Positions 1 through 9,225 of a DNA stretch of 64,000 nucleotides are shown here, one piece after another. Source of the DNA: an uncultured Erythrobacter sp. (GTDB taxonomy: Bacteria; Pseudomonadota; Alphaproteobacteria; Sphingomonadales; Sphingomonadaceae); NCBI GenBank assembly GCA_913055155.1, contig CAJXJR010000002.1:188501-252500 (forward strand), in the 5' to 3' direction. A model generated the notes under the pieces. The model saw only the letters and a program-made list of their open reading frames with translations, was not told the DNA's origin and ran no database searches. Positions within the stretch are counted from its first letter, which is position 1, and each line of letters starts with the position of its first letter. The position numbers were made by a program, and so were the translations under genes.

Positions 1-1012
1 AAAAGTTTCGGAACTCTGCGCTCTCCGGCGATAATTCGACCGCTTTTTCGATAAGTTTAAGCGCCTGCTGATAGCGATCACGATCATGCATCAGCTGCCC
101 AAGGACGAAATGCGCTTCAGCATTTTCGCGATCGTCGTGCAGGACCATACGACACGCTTGCTCTGCAGCTTCGTAATTGCCACGCTTGAGCTGTATCCGC
201 GCCGTGAGCAAAAGGGTCTTCGGATTGCGGGGCTCAAAACGGAGAACTTCGGTCATCTGCCGCAAAGCTTCGACATCGTTGCCCTCATAATGAAGCAGCA
301 TGCCGAGATTGTTGTAGGCATCGACGTAGCGAGGTTTCTGCTGGATCGCCTTCCTGAGCGCGTGTTGCGCCTGGTCAATTTTGCGTTGTTCGCGCAGAAG
401 AGTGCCAAGGTTGTTGTACGCTTCAGGATAGACCTCGCGGATGGCCAGTGCCTCCTGGTAAGCCTTGACCGCTTCGTCTCGCTCGCCGATCAGGCGGAGC
501 GAGTTGCCAAGATTGTTGTAGGCCTCGGCAAATGAAGGATTGGTTTGCAGCGCTTTGCGATAGCAGGCGCAGGCCTCCTCAAATTCCTTCTTCTCGTAAT
601 GCACGATCCCGAGGTTGTTCAGCGCTTGGCTATTCTTGGGATCAAGTTTTATTGCATTCTCAAGGGCCTTTTGAGCCTCTTCCAGCTCACCGGCACCGCG
701 CTGGATCTCTCCGAGATTGGAATAGTAGCTGGGATTCTCCGGAAACAATTCGATGGCCTTCTTAATACTGGCCACTCCCTCGTCATGCTTACCTTGTGCA
801 TGCAGCGCAACACCGAGAATATTATGAGCGTCAGCAAGTGCGGGTTTGTGCTTGATGATTTGGCGGCAAACACGTTCCGCCTGAACATATTTGCCGCGCT
901 CGAAAAGTTTGCCGGCCATATCCAGCGCCTGGGGCTCAGTCATCTTTTGTGAGCCTTTCTGGACGCGCTCGATCATTTCATCGGTCGCTACGGTCTTATT
1001 CTTCTGGGCCAT
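1..1012 (-). CDS. TPR-repeat protein, 3' part outside the window
   Basis: An open frame starts with ATG at 1012 (MAQKNKTVATDEM) and runs leftward off the window without a stop, giving 337 residues here. From about residue 40 it is a regular series of 34-residue tetratricopeptide repeats with the recurring pattern A-(Y/H)-N-N-L-G and a Pro-x-(Y/F)-x-(D/E)-A-Y turn; at least eight repeats are visible. There is no signal peptide, so it is probably cytoplasmic. TPR arrays of this kind bind other proteins, and in alphaproteobacteria they often precede a sulfotransferase or O-GlcNAc-transferase-like domain; that part would lie outside the window, so the activity cannot be named. It lies downstream of the large autotransporter on the same strand, separated from it by a strong hairpin. 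Confidence 0.85.
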   Translation of the reverse strand, partial: MAQKNKTVATDEMIERVQKGSQKMTEPQALDMAGKLFERGKYVQAERVCRQIIKHKPALADAHNILGVALHAQGKHDEGVASIKKAIELFPENPSYYSNLGEIQRGAGELEEAQKALENAIKLDPKNSQALNNLGIVHYEKKEFEEACACYRKALQTNPSFAEAYNNLGNSLRLIGERDEAVKAYQEALAIREVYPEAYNNLGTLLREQRKIDQAQHALRKAIQQKPRYVDAYNNLGMLLHYEGNDVEALRQMTEVLRFEPRNPKTLLLTARIQLKRGNYEAAEQACRMVLHDDRENAEAHFVLGQLMHDRDRYQQALKLIEKAVELSPESAEFRNF

Positions 1013-1052
1013 CCAAGATCCAATGTCGGGAATTTGTATTGTCTAGAGACGA

Positions 1053-1080
1053 CAAAGGGGAGGATCGCTCCTCCCCTTTG
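1053..1080 (-). terminator. Rho-independent-type hairpin after the autotransporter gene
   Basis: A perfect 12-bp inverted repeat (CAAAGGGGAGGA / TCCTCCCCTTTG) with a 4-base loop lies 23 bp past the stop of the autotransporter gene and before the TPR gene. The T-tract on the minus strand is short (CCCCTTTGTCGTCTC), so termination may be partial. Confidence 0.7.
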
Positions 1081-1102
1081 CCTTGGTCGGTTTGGAACCC
1101 AC

Positions 1103-4100
1103 TTACATGCCCGAACCCGGACCGTAGGTGATTTCCACGCGGCGGTTCTGCAGTTCACGCACACCGTCAGCAGTCGGCACGCGCGGCATGCTTTCACCGA
1201 AGGCTTCGCTAGAGATGCGAGCTTCGGGGATTCCGCGATCGGTCAGGTAGGCCTGCACCGATGCATTGCGTCGAGCCGCCAGTCCCATGTTGTACTCCTC
1301 GCTACCCGAACGGTCGGTGTGACCGGCCAGCATGATCGCTGCCGTACCGCAGTCACCGTAGGCGGTGATCGCCGAGTTGAGCACGGTCGCAGCCTCGGGC
1401 GTGATGTCCGACTGATCCCAGTCGAAGAACACGATGTACGGGCCCTGCTCGCAGACCGGAGCCGGCGGCGGAGGCGGCGGCGGCGGAGGCGGAGGCGGCG
1501 GCGGCGGCGGAGGCGGAGGCGGCGGCGGCGGCGGCGGCGGCGGAGGCGGCGGAGCTTCCTCACCACCGAACATGAACCTCAGCGTCGCACCACCCGAGTG
1601 GACCTTGTGGAGATCGCCCATCCAGCCCTCGTAGTCGAGGCGCAGCGACGCACTGTCGCTGAGAGCCACGGCAAGGCTGAAGCCAGCAGCGATGACATCC
1701 TCGTCACGCTGCGGACCAAGGACCGTAAAGGTCGAGCCAGGTGCCGCTGCATAGGACGCCAGGAAGCTGGTCGGTGCATCTTCGAACTGGTGACGCCAGC
1801 CAACGCGAGCCTCAGGGAAGACGTTGCCCATCGGCAGACCCAACTTAAGGCCGAGTTCGCCGGTGGTGTAGTCGTCTTCTGCGTCAAACACGGTCAGGTT
1901 AGCAGCAGTCGTGCCCGTTTCGGTAAAGCCTTCCAGCTCCGCCGAGACGTAGTCGAGCGCGGCATAGGGCGTCAGCGTAGCTCCGCCCACAGGCAGGCGA
2001 TAGCCAAGTTCGGCGCCTGCTGACCAGATGTTGGCATCGGGCGAGGCCGTGGCCACACCGCCGATGTTGCGGACCGAGATGGCACGGCTCGAGTCACCGC
2101 TCAGCTCCGAATAGCTGGCTGCTGCGCGGATGTAGAAGGTGCCCGGATCATAAGCGGCATAGCCACCGATCTGGAAACCGTCCGATTCGAGCGAGCCGGA
2201 CCATTGGTCGAAATCAACATCGTTCTGGACGTAACCACCGCCAAGACCGATCACACCATAGTCACCAACAGCGACGTCAAAGCCCGCTGCGAAGTAGTAC
2301 TGGTCACCCGAGAGGCCGGTCGCATCTTGTGCTGGATCGCTATCAATATCTTCGTTGGCGATATTGGCGGTCGCCCAGATGCCGATACTGTTTTCACGGC
2401 GACACGAGAGCGAACCATCGCTCAGCATCAGCGCGGCGCAGCCGCCCTGATCAGCCAGAATGCCGTTGAAGCGTGCACCCATCCAGCCCAGCGACTGCAG
2501 GTAGGTTGCGTACTGTGCACCATGCAGAGACGACAGAGCCCGAGCATACAACGCATCATCGGAGAGCAGGAACATCTCTTCGACGAGATCGGCAAATCCA
2601 CCAGTCAAAGTCGGCGAATAGACGCCTTCGATGCCGTTCGCAGCCGATTGTTGGTTCGGGTTGAGCGCAAAACGCGCGTCACCGAAGGCAACCCGTGTCA
2701 GCGACAGGTCGACGTTGTTGGCATCGTCATAAACGGCCGCCGCATCAAGGAAGATCGAGCCGGTATCGGTGGTGACCGAACCGAACGTGCCCGTCAGCGT
2801 ACCTGCATTGATGATGTCATTGAAGATGTAACCATCGTCATACAGGCCATTGGGCGTGCTCAGGACCGCCACCAGGTTGCCACCGGTAATGTCTGCCGTG
2901 TTGGCGTCGACAAACGGATAGGCTGCCTCGGCATCGGTTGCCAGCGTTGAGGTGGGCAGTTGCAGCGCCAAGGTGCCACCTGCTTCCACAGTGAAGTCAT
3001 CCACATTCACGGATGCCGGACCGCTATAAGTCGTCGTTCCCGGTTGATCCACCAGCAGAAGCGTACCGCCATCAAGGATCTCGAGGTCCGAAATCAGGCC
3101 GGCGGTCGGGTTGATCGTACCGTCGAGCGAAGTCTGGCCGTTGAAGACACTTACAACATCATCCGGGCTCAGCAGCAGGTTACCGTAGATCGAACCGTTG
3201 CCAGTGAGGTTAATCTGCACTGGATCAGGAGCTTCGGTCACGTCGATGGCACTGCCCCAGGTGACCGTCGCGCCATTGTCGGTGCTGACGCCGGCAAAAA
3301 TGCTGCCGCTATCGTTTGTGATAACCAGCGAGGTTGCCGGGTCGAGCGCCGTAGGCATGATCATAGGCGGAGGTGCGCCATCAGGTTCGCGGACCAGAAT
3401 GCCGGTAGCCGTCGAACTAGCATCGGCCGTCCAGGCCTGAACGTTGATCGAACCACTGTTGGTGATTGTCACGTCGGTGGTGTCGAGACCTTCGACACCG
3501 ATACCGATAGCGGTGGCAGTGTCCGTGGTGGCACCGGTCGCGATAGCAGCAACGCTGAGCGAGCCGCTGTTTTCGATCGTACCATCAAGGCTTGGAAGGG
3601 GCACAAAGGTCGTGGTCGTTGCGCTGACGCTCGAACCCGTCATGATGGCAGTGGTATCGTTGCCATCGAGTACGGCCATGCCGACTGCTTCGACATAGGT
3701 ACCACCAAATGCCGTCGCAACGACGCTCATGGTCCCGTCATTGGAGACGTCGAAGGGCGATGCACCATCGTCCTCAAGCAGATAGCCGACTGCAGTTACA
3801 TCAAGGTCAGCCGAGGTCACCGCCGCAGCCGTACCAGCTGCGGTGACGGCAAAGTCACCCGAATTGCTGAAAGTAGACGAGCCATCAGCAGCGTCGTTGA
3901 CCTGCAAGACGCCGAGCGCTTCGACTTCGACTTCGACAACGTCGCCGCTGGCACTGCCCGCAGCGGAGACGCTGAAGGAGCCAGTGTTGACGAAGCTCGC
4001 CGAGAGATCGTCGCTATCCACGTCCTGATCCACACCGGTGACATAGGCGTAAGCACCGCCGAAGGCATCGCCGGCGGCAGAAGCAGAGCCGGACACGCTC

Positions 4101-7100
4101 AGCGAACCGCTATTGTTCACCGCCAGGGCCACTACATCACCATCCTGCTCGATGCCGAGCACATATGCCGAGGCAGTCGCGCTATGGCTGATGGTTGCAC
4201 TTGCGGTGGCCGCGGCGACCGAAGCCGAGGCCGCGCCGGAAACACTAAGCGAGCCGCTATTGGTCACCGAGGCAAGGGCTTCGCCGTTATCAGCGTCAGC
4301 ATATTGCCCGATGCCAGTCACGTCCGCGTCAGCGTCAGCGCCGGTTACACCAGAAGCATCGGCAGAAACGGCGACATTGAACGTCCCAGCATTGGTGACA
4401 AGCGCTGAGGCATCGCCGAATTCGGAGTCAGCATCCTGGTTGAGAGCAACGTCATCACCGGCGGAAGCTTCTGCCGAGCCCGATGTTGCGGCGGCACTGG
4501 CAGCGAAGGATATGTCAACGACGCCAGTTGAAGCGTTGGCAAAGGTCGCCGTGGCTGACCCACCGGCGCCCGAGGTGGTCGAACCGTTAGCATCCGCACT
4601 CTGCACCAGTATGGAATCTTCCATATAGGCCGTCGCATCGGCCGTGGTTCCAGAAGCGCTGGCGAGGGCAGCCACCGAAATCATGCCGCTGTTCGCAACT
4701 TCAGCCAGCGCATTACCGCCCGCGCCGGCTTCGGCGTCTTGATAGATGACGTCAGAAACCGAGACATAGGCATCAGCCGAAGTGTCAGCTGCGGCGCTGG
4801 CGGTCAGAGCGACATCGAGAGTCCCTGTGTTAGCGAAGCTTACCGTGGCATCACCATTGTCTGCGTCGGCATTCTGAGAAACCAGATAGAATGCCTCGAC
4901 AGTCGCATCAGCACTTCCCGCCGTACCCGACGTATTCTGCGCCACTGCCATAGCCGAAGCGGAAATGTTTACGACGCCGTCATTTGTGATCGTGCTCGAA
5001 GCATCCCCATCATCAGAATCTGCATCCTGATACAAGGCATAAGAGTTTTCTGCGTAAGCGTCCGCGTCAGACGATGTAGCCATCGCATTCGCAGTTGCGA
5101 CCACATTGATCACACCAGTCGACGTGTTTGTCAGCACGTTAGATGCATTGCCGCTGGCAAAAGTGGTGCTGCCCGACACTGAGCTTTCTGCCGATGCATC
5201 TTGCGAAATCGCGGTTTCTGCGGTCGCAGAAGCTGACGCATACGCACCCGTAGCATTAGCCGATGCCAGGTAATCGAAAGTACCGCTATTGGTTAGCGTA
5301 TTGGTCGCATCACCGCCGCCTTCAGCGTCGGCATTCATCGTAATGCCGGAGGTTGCGTAAGCACCGGCGCTCGCATCGTCGTCAGCAATTGCAAGAGCCG
5401 ACACGTCATAGGACCAGACGCCGGTGTTAGCGTTGGTCACCGACGCATTGCCGCCATTGTAGGCGTAGGCATACTGCGAGGCGCCATACTCGAGCGTTGC
5501 GTCAGCTTCGGCGTCACTGGCAGTGCCAGACGTGTTCTGCGCGATGGCACTTGCGGATACGAGCACATTGATCGTGCCGTCGTTGGTCACGCCAACCGAA
5601 GCATCGCCACCATATGCATAGGCACCCTGGTTAATTGGCTCATAAGCAGAAGCGTCCGCTTCTGCCGAGTCGGTGCCCGTAGCCGTTGCTTCGACGATAA
5701 AGTTGTAAACACCGGTCGAGGCGTTCACGAAGGTCGCCGAGGCGTTGCCCGAATCTCCAGGCTGCTCGCTGTCAGCGCTGGCGTACTGATCAATTGCACT
5801 CGAAGCATCTGCAGACGCGTCAGCGTCGGTACCAATCGCCTGGGCAGAAACCACAACGTCGATCGTTCCGCTATTCGCCACCGAAGCGGTCGCGTCGCCG
5901 CCGCCATCAGTATAAACGTCCTGCGAAATCCCATAATACATCTGAGCAGTCGCATCAGCTGAGTCGCCAGTGCTGATTGCCTGCGCTACCGAGTGAATGT
6001 TGATCACACCCGAATTGTCGACCAACGCAGAAGCGTTACCACCCAGATCGGTCTGTGCCGACTGATAGATGGCCGTCGTGACGTAAGCCTCCGCGTCCGC
6101 ATCACCCGTCGTCGCGCTGGCAACAGCGGTTGCCGCGATATTGATGATGCCTGTCGATGAATTGACATAGGCAATCGAGGCACTGCCAGCCGTAGCCGTG
6201 GATGCACTCAGCGAAGCCAATTCGGCCGATGCATAGGCCGAGATGCCGTAATCGATTTCAGCGCTTGCGCTGGCATCAGAACCCGAAGCCGCGGCGTCGG
6301 CAATAATATCGATCGTGCCATTGTTCGCCAGCAGGACATTGGCATCGCCGCCATCATCGGCTTCGGCCTCGAAATAGATACCGGTAGAAATTTCAGCCGT
6401 CGCGTCTGCCGAGGTCGCAGCAGTTGCATCAGCCACTGCCGAAATCTCGATAGAACCGTTGTTGGCCAGGTCTACGCTCGCACCAGCACCATCGTAGCCA
6501 TAGGCGTACTGGCTGACCGCGTTATCAATATCAGCCGAGGCATCGGCGTCAGCTGTGGTGGCAGAAGCCGTCGCCAGAGACCCGATCGTGATCGCGCCGT
6601 CATTAGCGAGACTTGCACTTGCAGCGTTATCCACGCCGTAGGCGCTGGCAGATTGGTAGATGCCACCGGAATTGCTGGCATCAGCACTCGCATCACCACC
6701 CGTGGCAGCGGCATCCGCAACAACCGACACGACACCATCGAGGCTATTCGTGAAGCTCGCACTCGCGGAACCATCGTCGGCAAAGGCATAAACGTCGATG
6801 CCGTCGTCGATGTCTGCACTTGCGTCGGCGATGCCCGAAAGCGCGACAGCATTGGCATCTGCGCTCAGAGCAAGACTGCTGCTGTTTGCAATCGACGCAG
6901 CCGCGCCACCATCCACACCGTCGGCATCGGCCGACACATAGACGCCGTCATCAATGCTCGCATCGGCACTCGCGTCGCCACTGGTCGCCGCGGCATTGGC
7001 CTCCGCCGAAATGGACAACGCGCCGGCATTATCAAGCGAAGCGACGGCCGTATCACCAATCGATTCGATATAAATTCCGCTTCCGATTGCAGCGCTTGCA

Positions 7101-8173
7101 TCGGCCGAAGCGCCGCTTACATCGCCGCTCGCGTTGGCAAGCGCCGAAATTTCGATTTCGCCGCCAACCGCATTGGCAAGCGAAACATCGGCCGGACCAC
7201 TCGCCGCCTCAGCGGCCTGATATACACCTGTGCCAATAAACGCACCCGCCTGCGCGTTCACGTCATTAGCATCGGCCGCAATCGCCGCAATCGTAAGAGA
7301 CCCACTGTTGCCCAGCTCCGCGGATGCCGAAGTTTCCCCGGCCACGTCCTGACCAACACCAGCGCTACCGACAATTGCGACCGCGCCTGCGCTCGCGGAG
7401 GCCGTCGCACCATCGGCCTGCGCAGAAGCCACAACCGAAATCGCCCCATCATTGACAAGCGAAACTCCGGCGTCAGCTGCGCTAGAATCAGCGATTTGCC
7501 CGATACCCACTCCGATTTGCGCCACGCCATAAGCGTCCCCGGAAGCGGCAACAGCATCGCCAACCGCAGAAATCGTAATAGTCGAGTCAAGCGCGTTATC
7601 GATAACGCCGCTCACCAACCCGGGAGACGATGCCTCTTGGAAGACACCCTCGCCAATGACGCCGCCAGCTACTGCACCATCGGCGTCCGAAGCCGAGCCA
7701 TCCGCCAGAACCGTAAGCGCGCCATTGTTATCGATCGTGGGGGTTGCGCTAGAAACGCCCGTCGCCTGCTGATTGACACCGAAGCTCACGACGCCAGCTG
7801 CGTCGGTAGATGTGCCTGTCGCTGTCGCATCGGTAACGCTGGCAACCGCTGCGATCGTCACCGACCCGTCGTTGATCAGCGCGATGTTGGCATCGCCCTC
7901 GCCCGTCGCGGTACCCGTCGCATTTGCCGTTTGCGAAACAGCGCCGCTAGGAACATCGGCTACCTCAGCTATTGCCGTACCCGGTCCCAAATCGGTGACG
8001 CCAAATTCAAAATCGTCACCAACTTGGCTGATCGTCAAAGTGGCGTTGACGTCAGCCTGCGTTGACGACTGCTCGATACCAGGCTCGGTGGTCTGCTGCC
8101 CGATGGCAGGCACGGAGATTGCCAACGCAATGGCCGAAACACCAACAGAGAGAGCACTTCTAGACCTAATCAT
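1103..8173 (-). CDS. Giant autotransporter-like protein with C-terminal OmpA domain
   Basis: A 2356-residue outer-membrane protein. ATG at 8173 is chosen because GGTGGAG lies about 7 bases upstream; a TTG at 8188 is less likely. A signal peptide covers residues 1 to about 26 (MIRSRSALSVG..., cleaved after AIG). Residues about 30-1600 are an Ala/Ser/Asp-rich passenger of roughly 45-residue units with the core (L/V)xNxGxIxIxAxA, typical of beta-solenoid autotransporters. Residues about 1930-2205 look like an autotransporter beta-barrel (GIWATANI..., many alternating aromatic/Gly strands). A run of 30 prolines (2208-2237) leads to an OmpA-like domain (2238-2356) with FFDWDQSDI, GHTDRSGSEEYN and LAARRN, which contain the Asp and Arg that bind diaminopimelate in OmpA. 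This tail would lie in the periplasm and tie the barrel to peptidoglycan. Monocistronic; function probably adhesion or surface layer. Confidence 0.88.
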   Translation of the reverse strand: MIRSRSALSVGVSAIALAISVPAIGQQTTEPGIEQSSTQADVNATLTISQVGDDFEFGVTDLGPGTAIAEVADVPSGAVSQTANATGTATGEGDANIALINDGSVTIAAVASVTDATATGTSTDAAGVVSFGVNQQATGVSSATPTIDNNGALTVLADGSASDADGAVAGGVIGEGVFQEASSPGLVSGVIDNALDSTITISAVGDAVAASGDAYGVAQIGVGIGQIADSSAADAGVSLVNDGAISVVASAQADGATASASAGAVAIVGSAGVGQDVAGETSASAELGNSGSLTIAAIAADANDVNAQAGAFIGTGVYQAAEAASGPADVSLANAVGGEIEISALANASGDVSGASADASAAIGSGIYIESIGDTAVASLDNAGALSISAEANAAATSGDASADASIDDGVYVSADADGVDGGAAASIANSSSLALSADANAVALSGIADASADIDDGIDVYAFADDGSASASFTNSLDGVVSVVADAAATGGDASADASNSGGIYQSASAYGVDNAASASLANDGAITIGSLATASATTADADASADIDNAVSQYAYGYDGAGASVDLANNGSIEISAVADATAATSADATAEISTGIYFEAEADDGGDANVLLANNGTIDIIADAAASGSDASASAEIDYGISAYASAELASLSASTATAGSASIAYVNSSTGIINIAATAVASATTGDADAEAYVTTAIYQSAQTDLGGNASALVDNSGVINIHSVAQAISTGDSADATAQMYYGISQDVYTDGGGDATASVANSGTIDVVVSAQAIGTDADASADASSAIDQYASADSEQPGDSGNASATFVNASTGVYNFIVEATATGTDSAEADASAYEPINQGAYAYGGDASVGVTNDGTINVLVSASAIAQNTSGTASDAEADATLEYGASQYAYAYNGGNASVTNANTGVWSYDVSALAIADDDASAGAYATSGITMNADAEGGGDATNTLTNSGTFDYLASANATGAYASASATAETAISQDASAESSVSGSTTFASGNASNVLTNTSTGVINVVATANAMATSSDADAYAENSYALYQDADSDDGDASSTITNDGVVNISASAMAVAQNTSGTAGSADATVEAFYLVSQNADADNGDATVSFANTGTLDVALTASAAADTSADAYVSVSDVIYQDAEAGAGGNALAEVANSGMISVAALASASGTTADATAYMEDSILVQSADANGSTTSGAGGSATATFANASTGVVDISFAASAAATSGSAEASAGDDVALNQDADSEFGDASALVTNAGTFNVAVSADASGVTGADADADVTGIGQYADADNGEALASVTNSGSLSVSGAASASVAAATASATISHSATASAYVLGIEQDGDVVALAVNNSGSLSVSGSASAAGDAFGGAYAYVTGVDQDVDSDDLSASFVNTGSFSVSAAGSASGDVVEVEVEALGVLQVNDAADGSSTFSNSGDFAVTAAGTAAAVTSADLDVTAVGYLLEDDGASPFDVSNDGTMSVVATAFGGTYVEAVGMAVLDGNDTTAIMTGSSVSATTTTFVPLPSLDGTIENSGSLSVAAIATGATTDTATAIGIGVEGLDTTDVTITNSGSINVQAWTADASSTATGILVREPDGAPPPMIMPTALDPATSLVITNDSGSIFAGVSTDNGATVTWGSAIDVTEAPDPVQINLTGNGSIYGNLLLSPDDVVSVFNGQTSLDGTINPTAGLISDLEILDGGTLLLVDQPGTTTYSGPASVNVDDFTVEAGGTLALQLPTSTLATDAEAAYPFVDANTADITGGNLVAVLSTPNGLYDDGYIFNDIINAGTLTGTFGSVTTDTGSIFLDAAAVYDDANNVDLSLTRVAFGDARFALNPNQQSAANGIEGVYSPTLTGGFADLVEEMFLLSDDALYARALSSLHGAQYATYLQSLGWMGARFNGILADQGGCAALMLSDGSLSCRRENSIGIWATANIANEDIDSDPAQDATGLSGDQYYFAAGFDVAVGDYGVIGLGGGYVQNDVDFDQWSGSLESDGFQIGGYAAYDPGTFYIRAAASYSELSGDSSRAISVRNIGGVATASPDANIWSAGAELGYRLPVGGATLTPYAALDYVSAELEGFTETGTTAANLTVFDAEDDYTTGELGLKLGLPMGNVFPEARVGWRHQFEDAPTSFLASYAAAPGSTFTVLGPQRDEDVIAAGFSLAVALSDSASLRLDYEGWMGDLHKVHSGGATLRFMFGGEEAPPPPPPPPPPPPPPPPPPPPPPPPPPPPPPAPVCEQGPYIVFFDWDQSDITPEAATVLNSAITAYGDCGTAAIMLAGHTDRSGSEEYNMGLAARRNASVQAYLTDRGIPEARISSEAFGESMPRVPTADGVRELQNRRVEITYGPGSGM
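1463..1552 (-). repeat. Triplet repeat encoding 30 consecutive prolines
   Basis: Ninety bases made only of CGG and AGG triplets on the plus strand (CCG/CCT proline codons on the coding strand). The run joins the autotransporter barrel to the OmpA domain and is likely prone to in-frame length change by slippage. Confidence 0.95.
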
Positions 8174-8604
8174 ATAAAACTCCACCAAACCTTGTTATGT
8201 ATGTGCTCCTACTAACCAACCCGATGGCGAGGTCAAGCTTAAGTTCAACACTTTCGGCAGGTTGGCGTGTTTTTACAAGGGCAGGAGGTGTTCATCGTAA
8301 GTAGCTGTTATCAAAAATGTTCGCGCCGACCTCCCCCTTGCGCCCTAGAGATCAAGGCTTGGCACATCCTTGATGGGGTCGGCGTCAAGATTTGGTCGCG
8401 ATGACGCCCCAAAACGAATTCCTGATCCACTGAAACCCATGCTCTTATAACTTGGAGAGCCCGTCTTCGTCCGAGTTGCCGAAGCATCTAAGAGTTCCCG
8501 AGAAAGGGTGAAGGCCAAGAATACCGCTTGCCCCGGGGCGCAAAGGAATCGGTGGGTGCCACTAAGCTGGCAGCCAGTTAGATTGGCGCATGAGGCCAAA
8601 CGGG
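8174..8604. other. Intergenic region upstream of the autotransporter gene
   Basis: About 430 bp between the start of the autotransporter gene and the end of the DUF3237 gene, both on the minus strand. It must hold the autotransporter promoter. It is more A+T-rich near the autotransporter start (8180-8330). I see no convincing gene, hairpin terminator or operator in it. Confidence 0.6.
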
Positions 8605-9078
8605 TCAGGTCACGCGCCACACCCAAAGCTTGATTGAGTTGGCAAATCGCGCCCCTGAACAAATGAAGATCGACTTGTTGAGCCAATCATACTTGCCATC
8701 GGGCGCAATGAATTCGGGCACCGTGCGGAAATAGTATTCGCTCGGGTCAACTTCCTCGCCCGCCACCAGCCGCCGCATCACCTCCACCGGGCCGTGGCGC
8801 AGGCCCTTGTTGCGGATCTGGATCAGTTCGCCATCGTCGGTCTCGATGGCATACATGGCATCGGCCACGGTCACCCCGTCGTGCCGGGTCAGCTGCCAGT
8901 CGGCCGAACTGCCCATCAGCTTGCCAGAAATCCTGGGTCCTTTCACATAGCCGCCGGCTAGGATGGGGATGATCCGCCGCGTGCCGTCATAGGTCTCCCC
9001 GATCTGGCGCGGTTCTTCCAACTCGCCGCCAGCTTCATAGACGAATTCAAGGCCTGGTGGATCGGGCCGTTCACTCAT
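8605..9078 (-). CDS. DUF3237 family protein
   Basis: A 157-residue protein of the DUF3237 family, recognised by GTRRIIPILAGG near residue 28, the central Y-x-I-E-T-D-D-G-E motif, R-x-K-G-x-R-H-G, and the C-terminal SEYYFRT...WLNKSIF pattern. No signal peptide, so cytoplasmic. The biochemical role of the family is not established; members often sit beside oxidative aromatic-degradation genes. A clear GGGAGCAGGAC ribosome-binding site precedes ATG at 9078. It is the last gene of a minus-strand run behind the lignostilbene dioxygenase and the serine hydrolase, which suggests a part in handling products of stilbene cleavage or a related aromatic. A paralogue lies at 27092-27556. Confidence 0.85.
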   Translation of the reverse strand: MSERPDPPGLEFVYEAGGELEEPRQIGETYDGTRRIIPILAGGYVKGPRISGKLMGSSADWQLTRHDGVTVADAMYAIETDDGELIQIRNKGLRHGPVEVMRRLVAGEEVDPSEYYFRTVPEFIAPDGKYDWLNKSIFICSGARFANSIKLWVWRVT

Positions 9079-9225
9079 GTCCTGCTCCCGTTGTTGTTTT
9101 GCCTGCCTTCCTTAGGCAAGCCAGCCGCGCGCACCAAATCTAAACCGCTGGCTGCACCAGATCGACTGCGAACGGGGCTGCGCATTCCGGTGGAATGCCG
9201 CAGCCGGACGCTACATCGAGCTCGA

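Noticed and set aside
1034-2023. Plus-strand arginine-rich open frame
   Set aside because: It is the antisense of the autotransporter barrel and proline tract; the arginine run is only the complement of CCG/CCT codons.
2960-8065. Long plus-strand open frames (2960-4408 and 6653-8065)
   Set aside because: They are antisense to the repetitive passenger of the autotransporter and show no family motif; long antisense frames are expected in high-G+C repeats.
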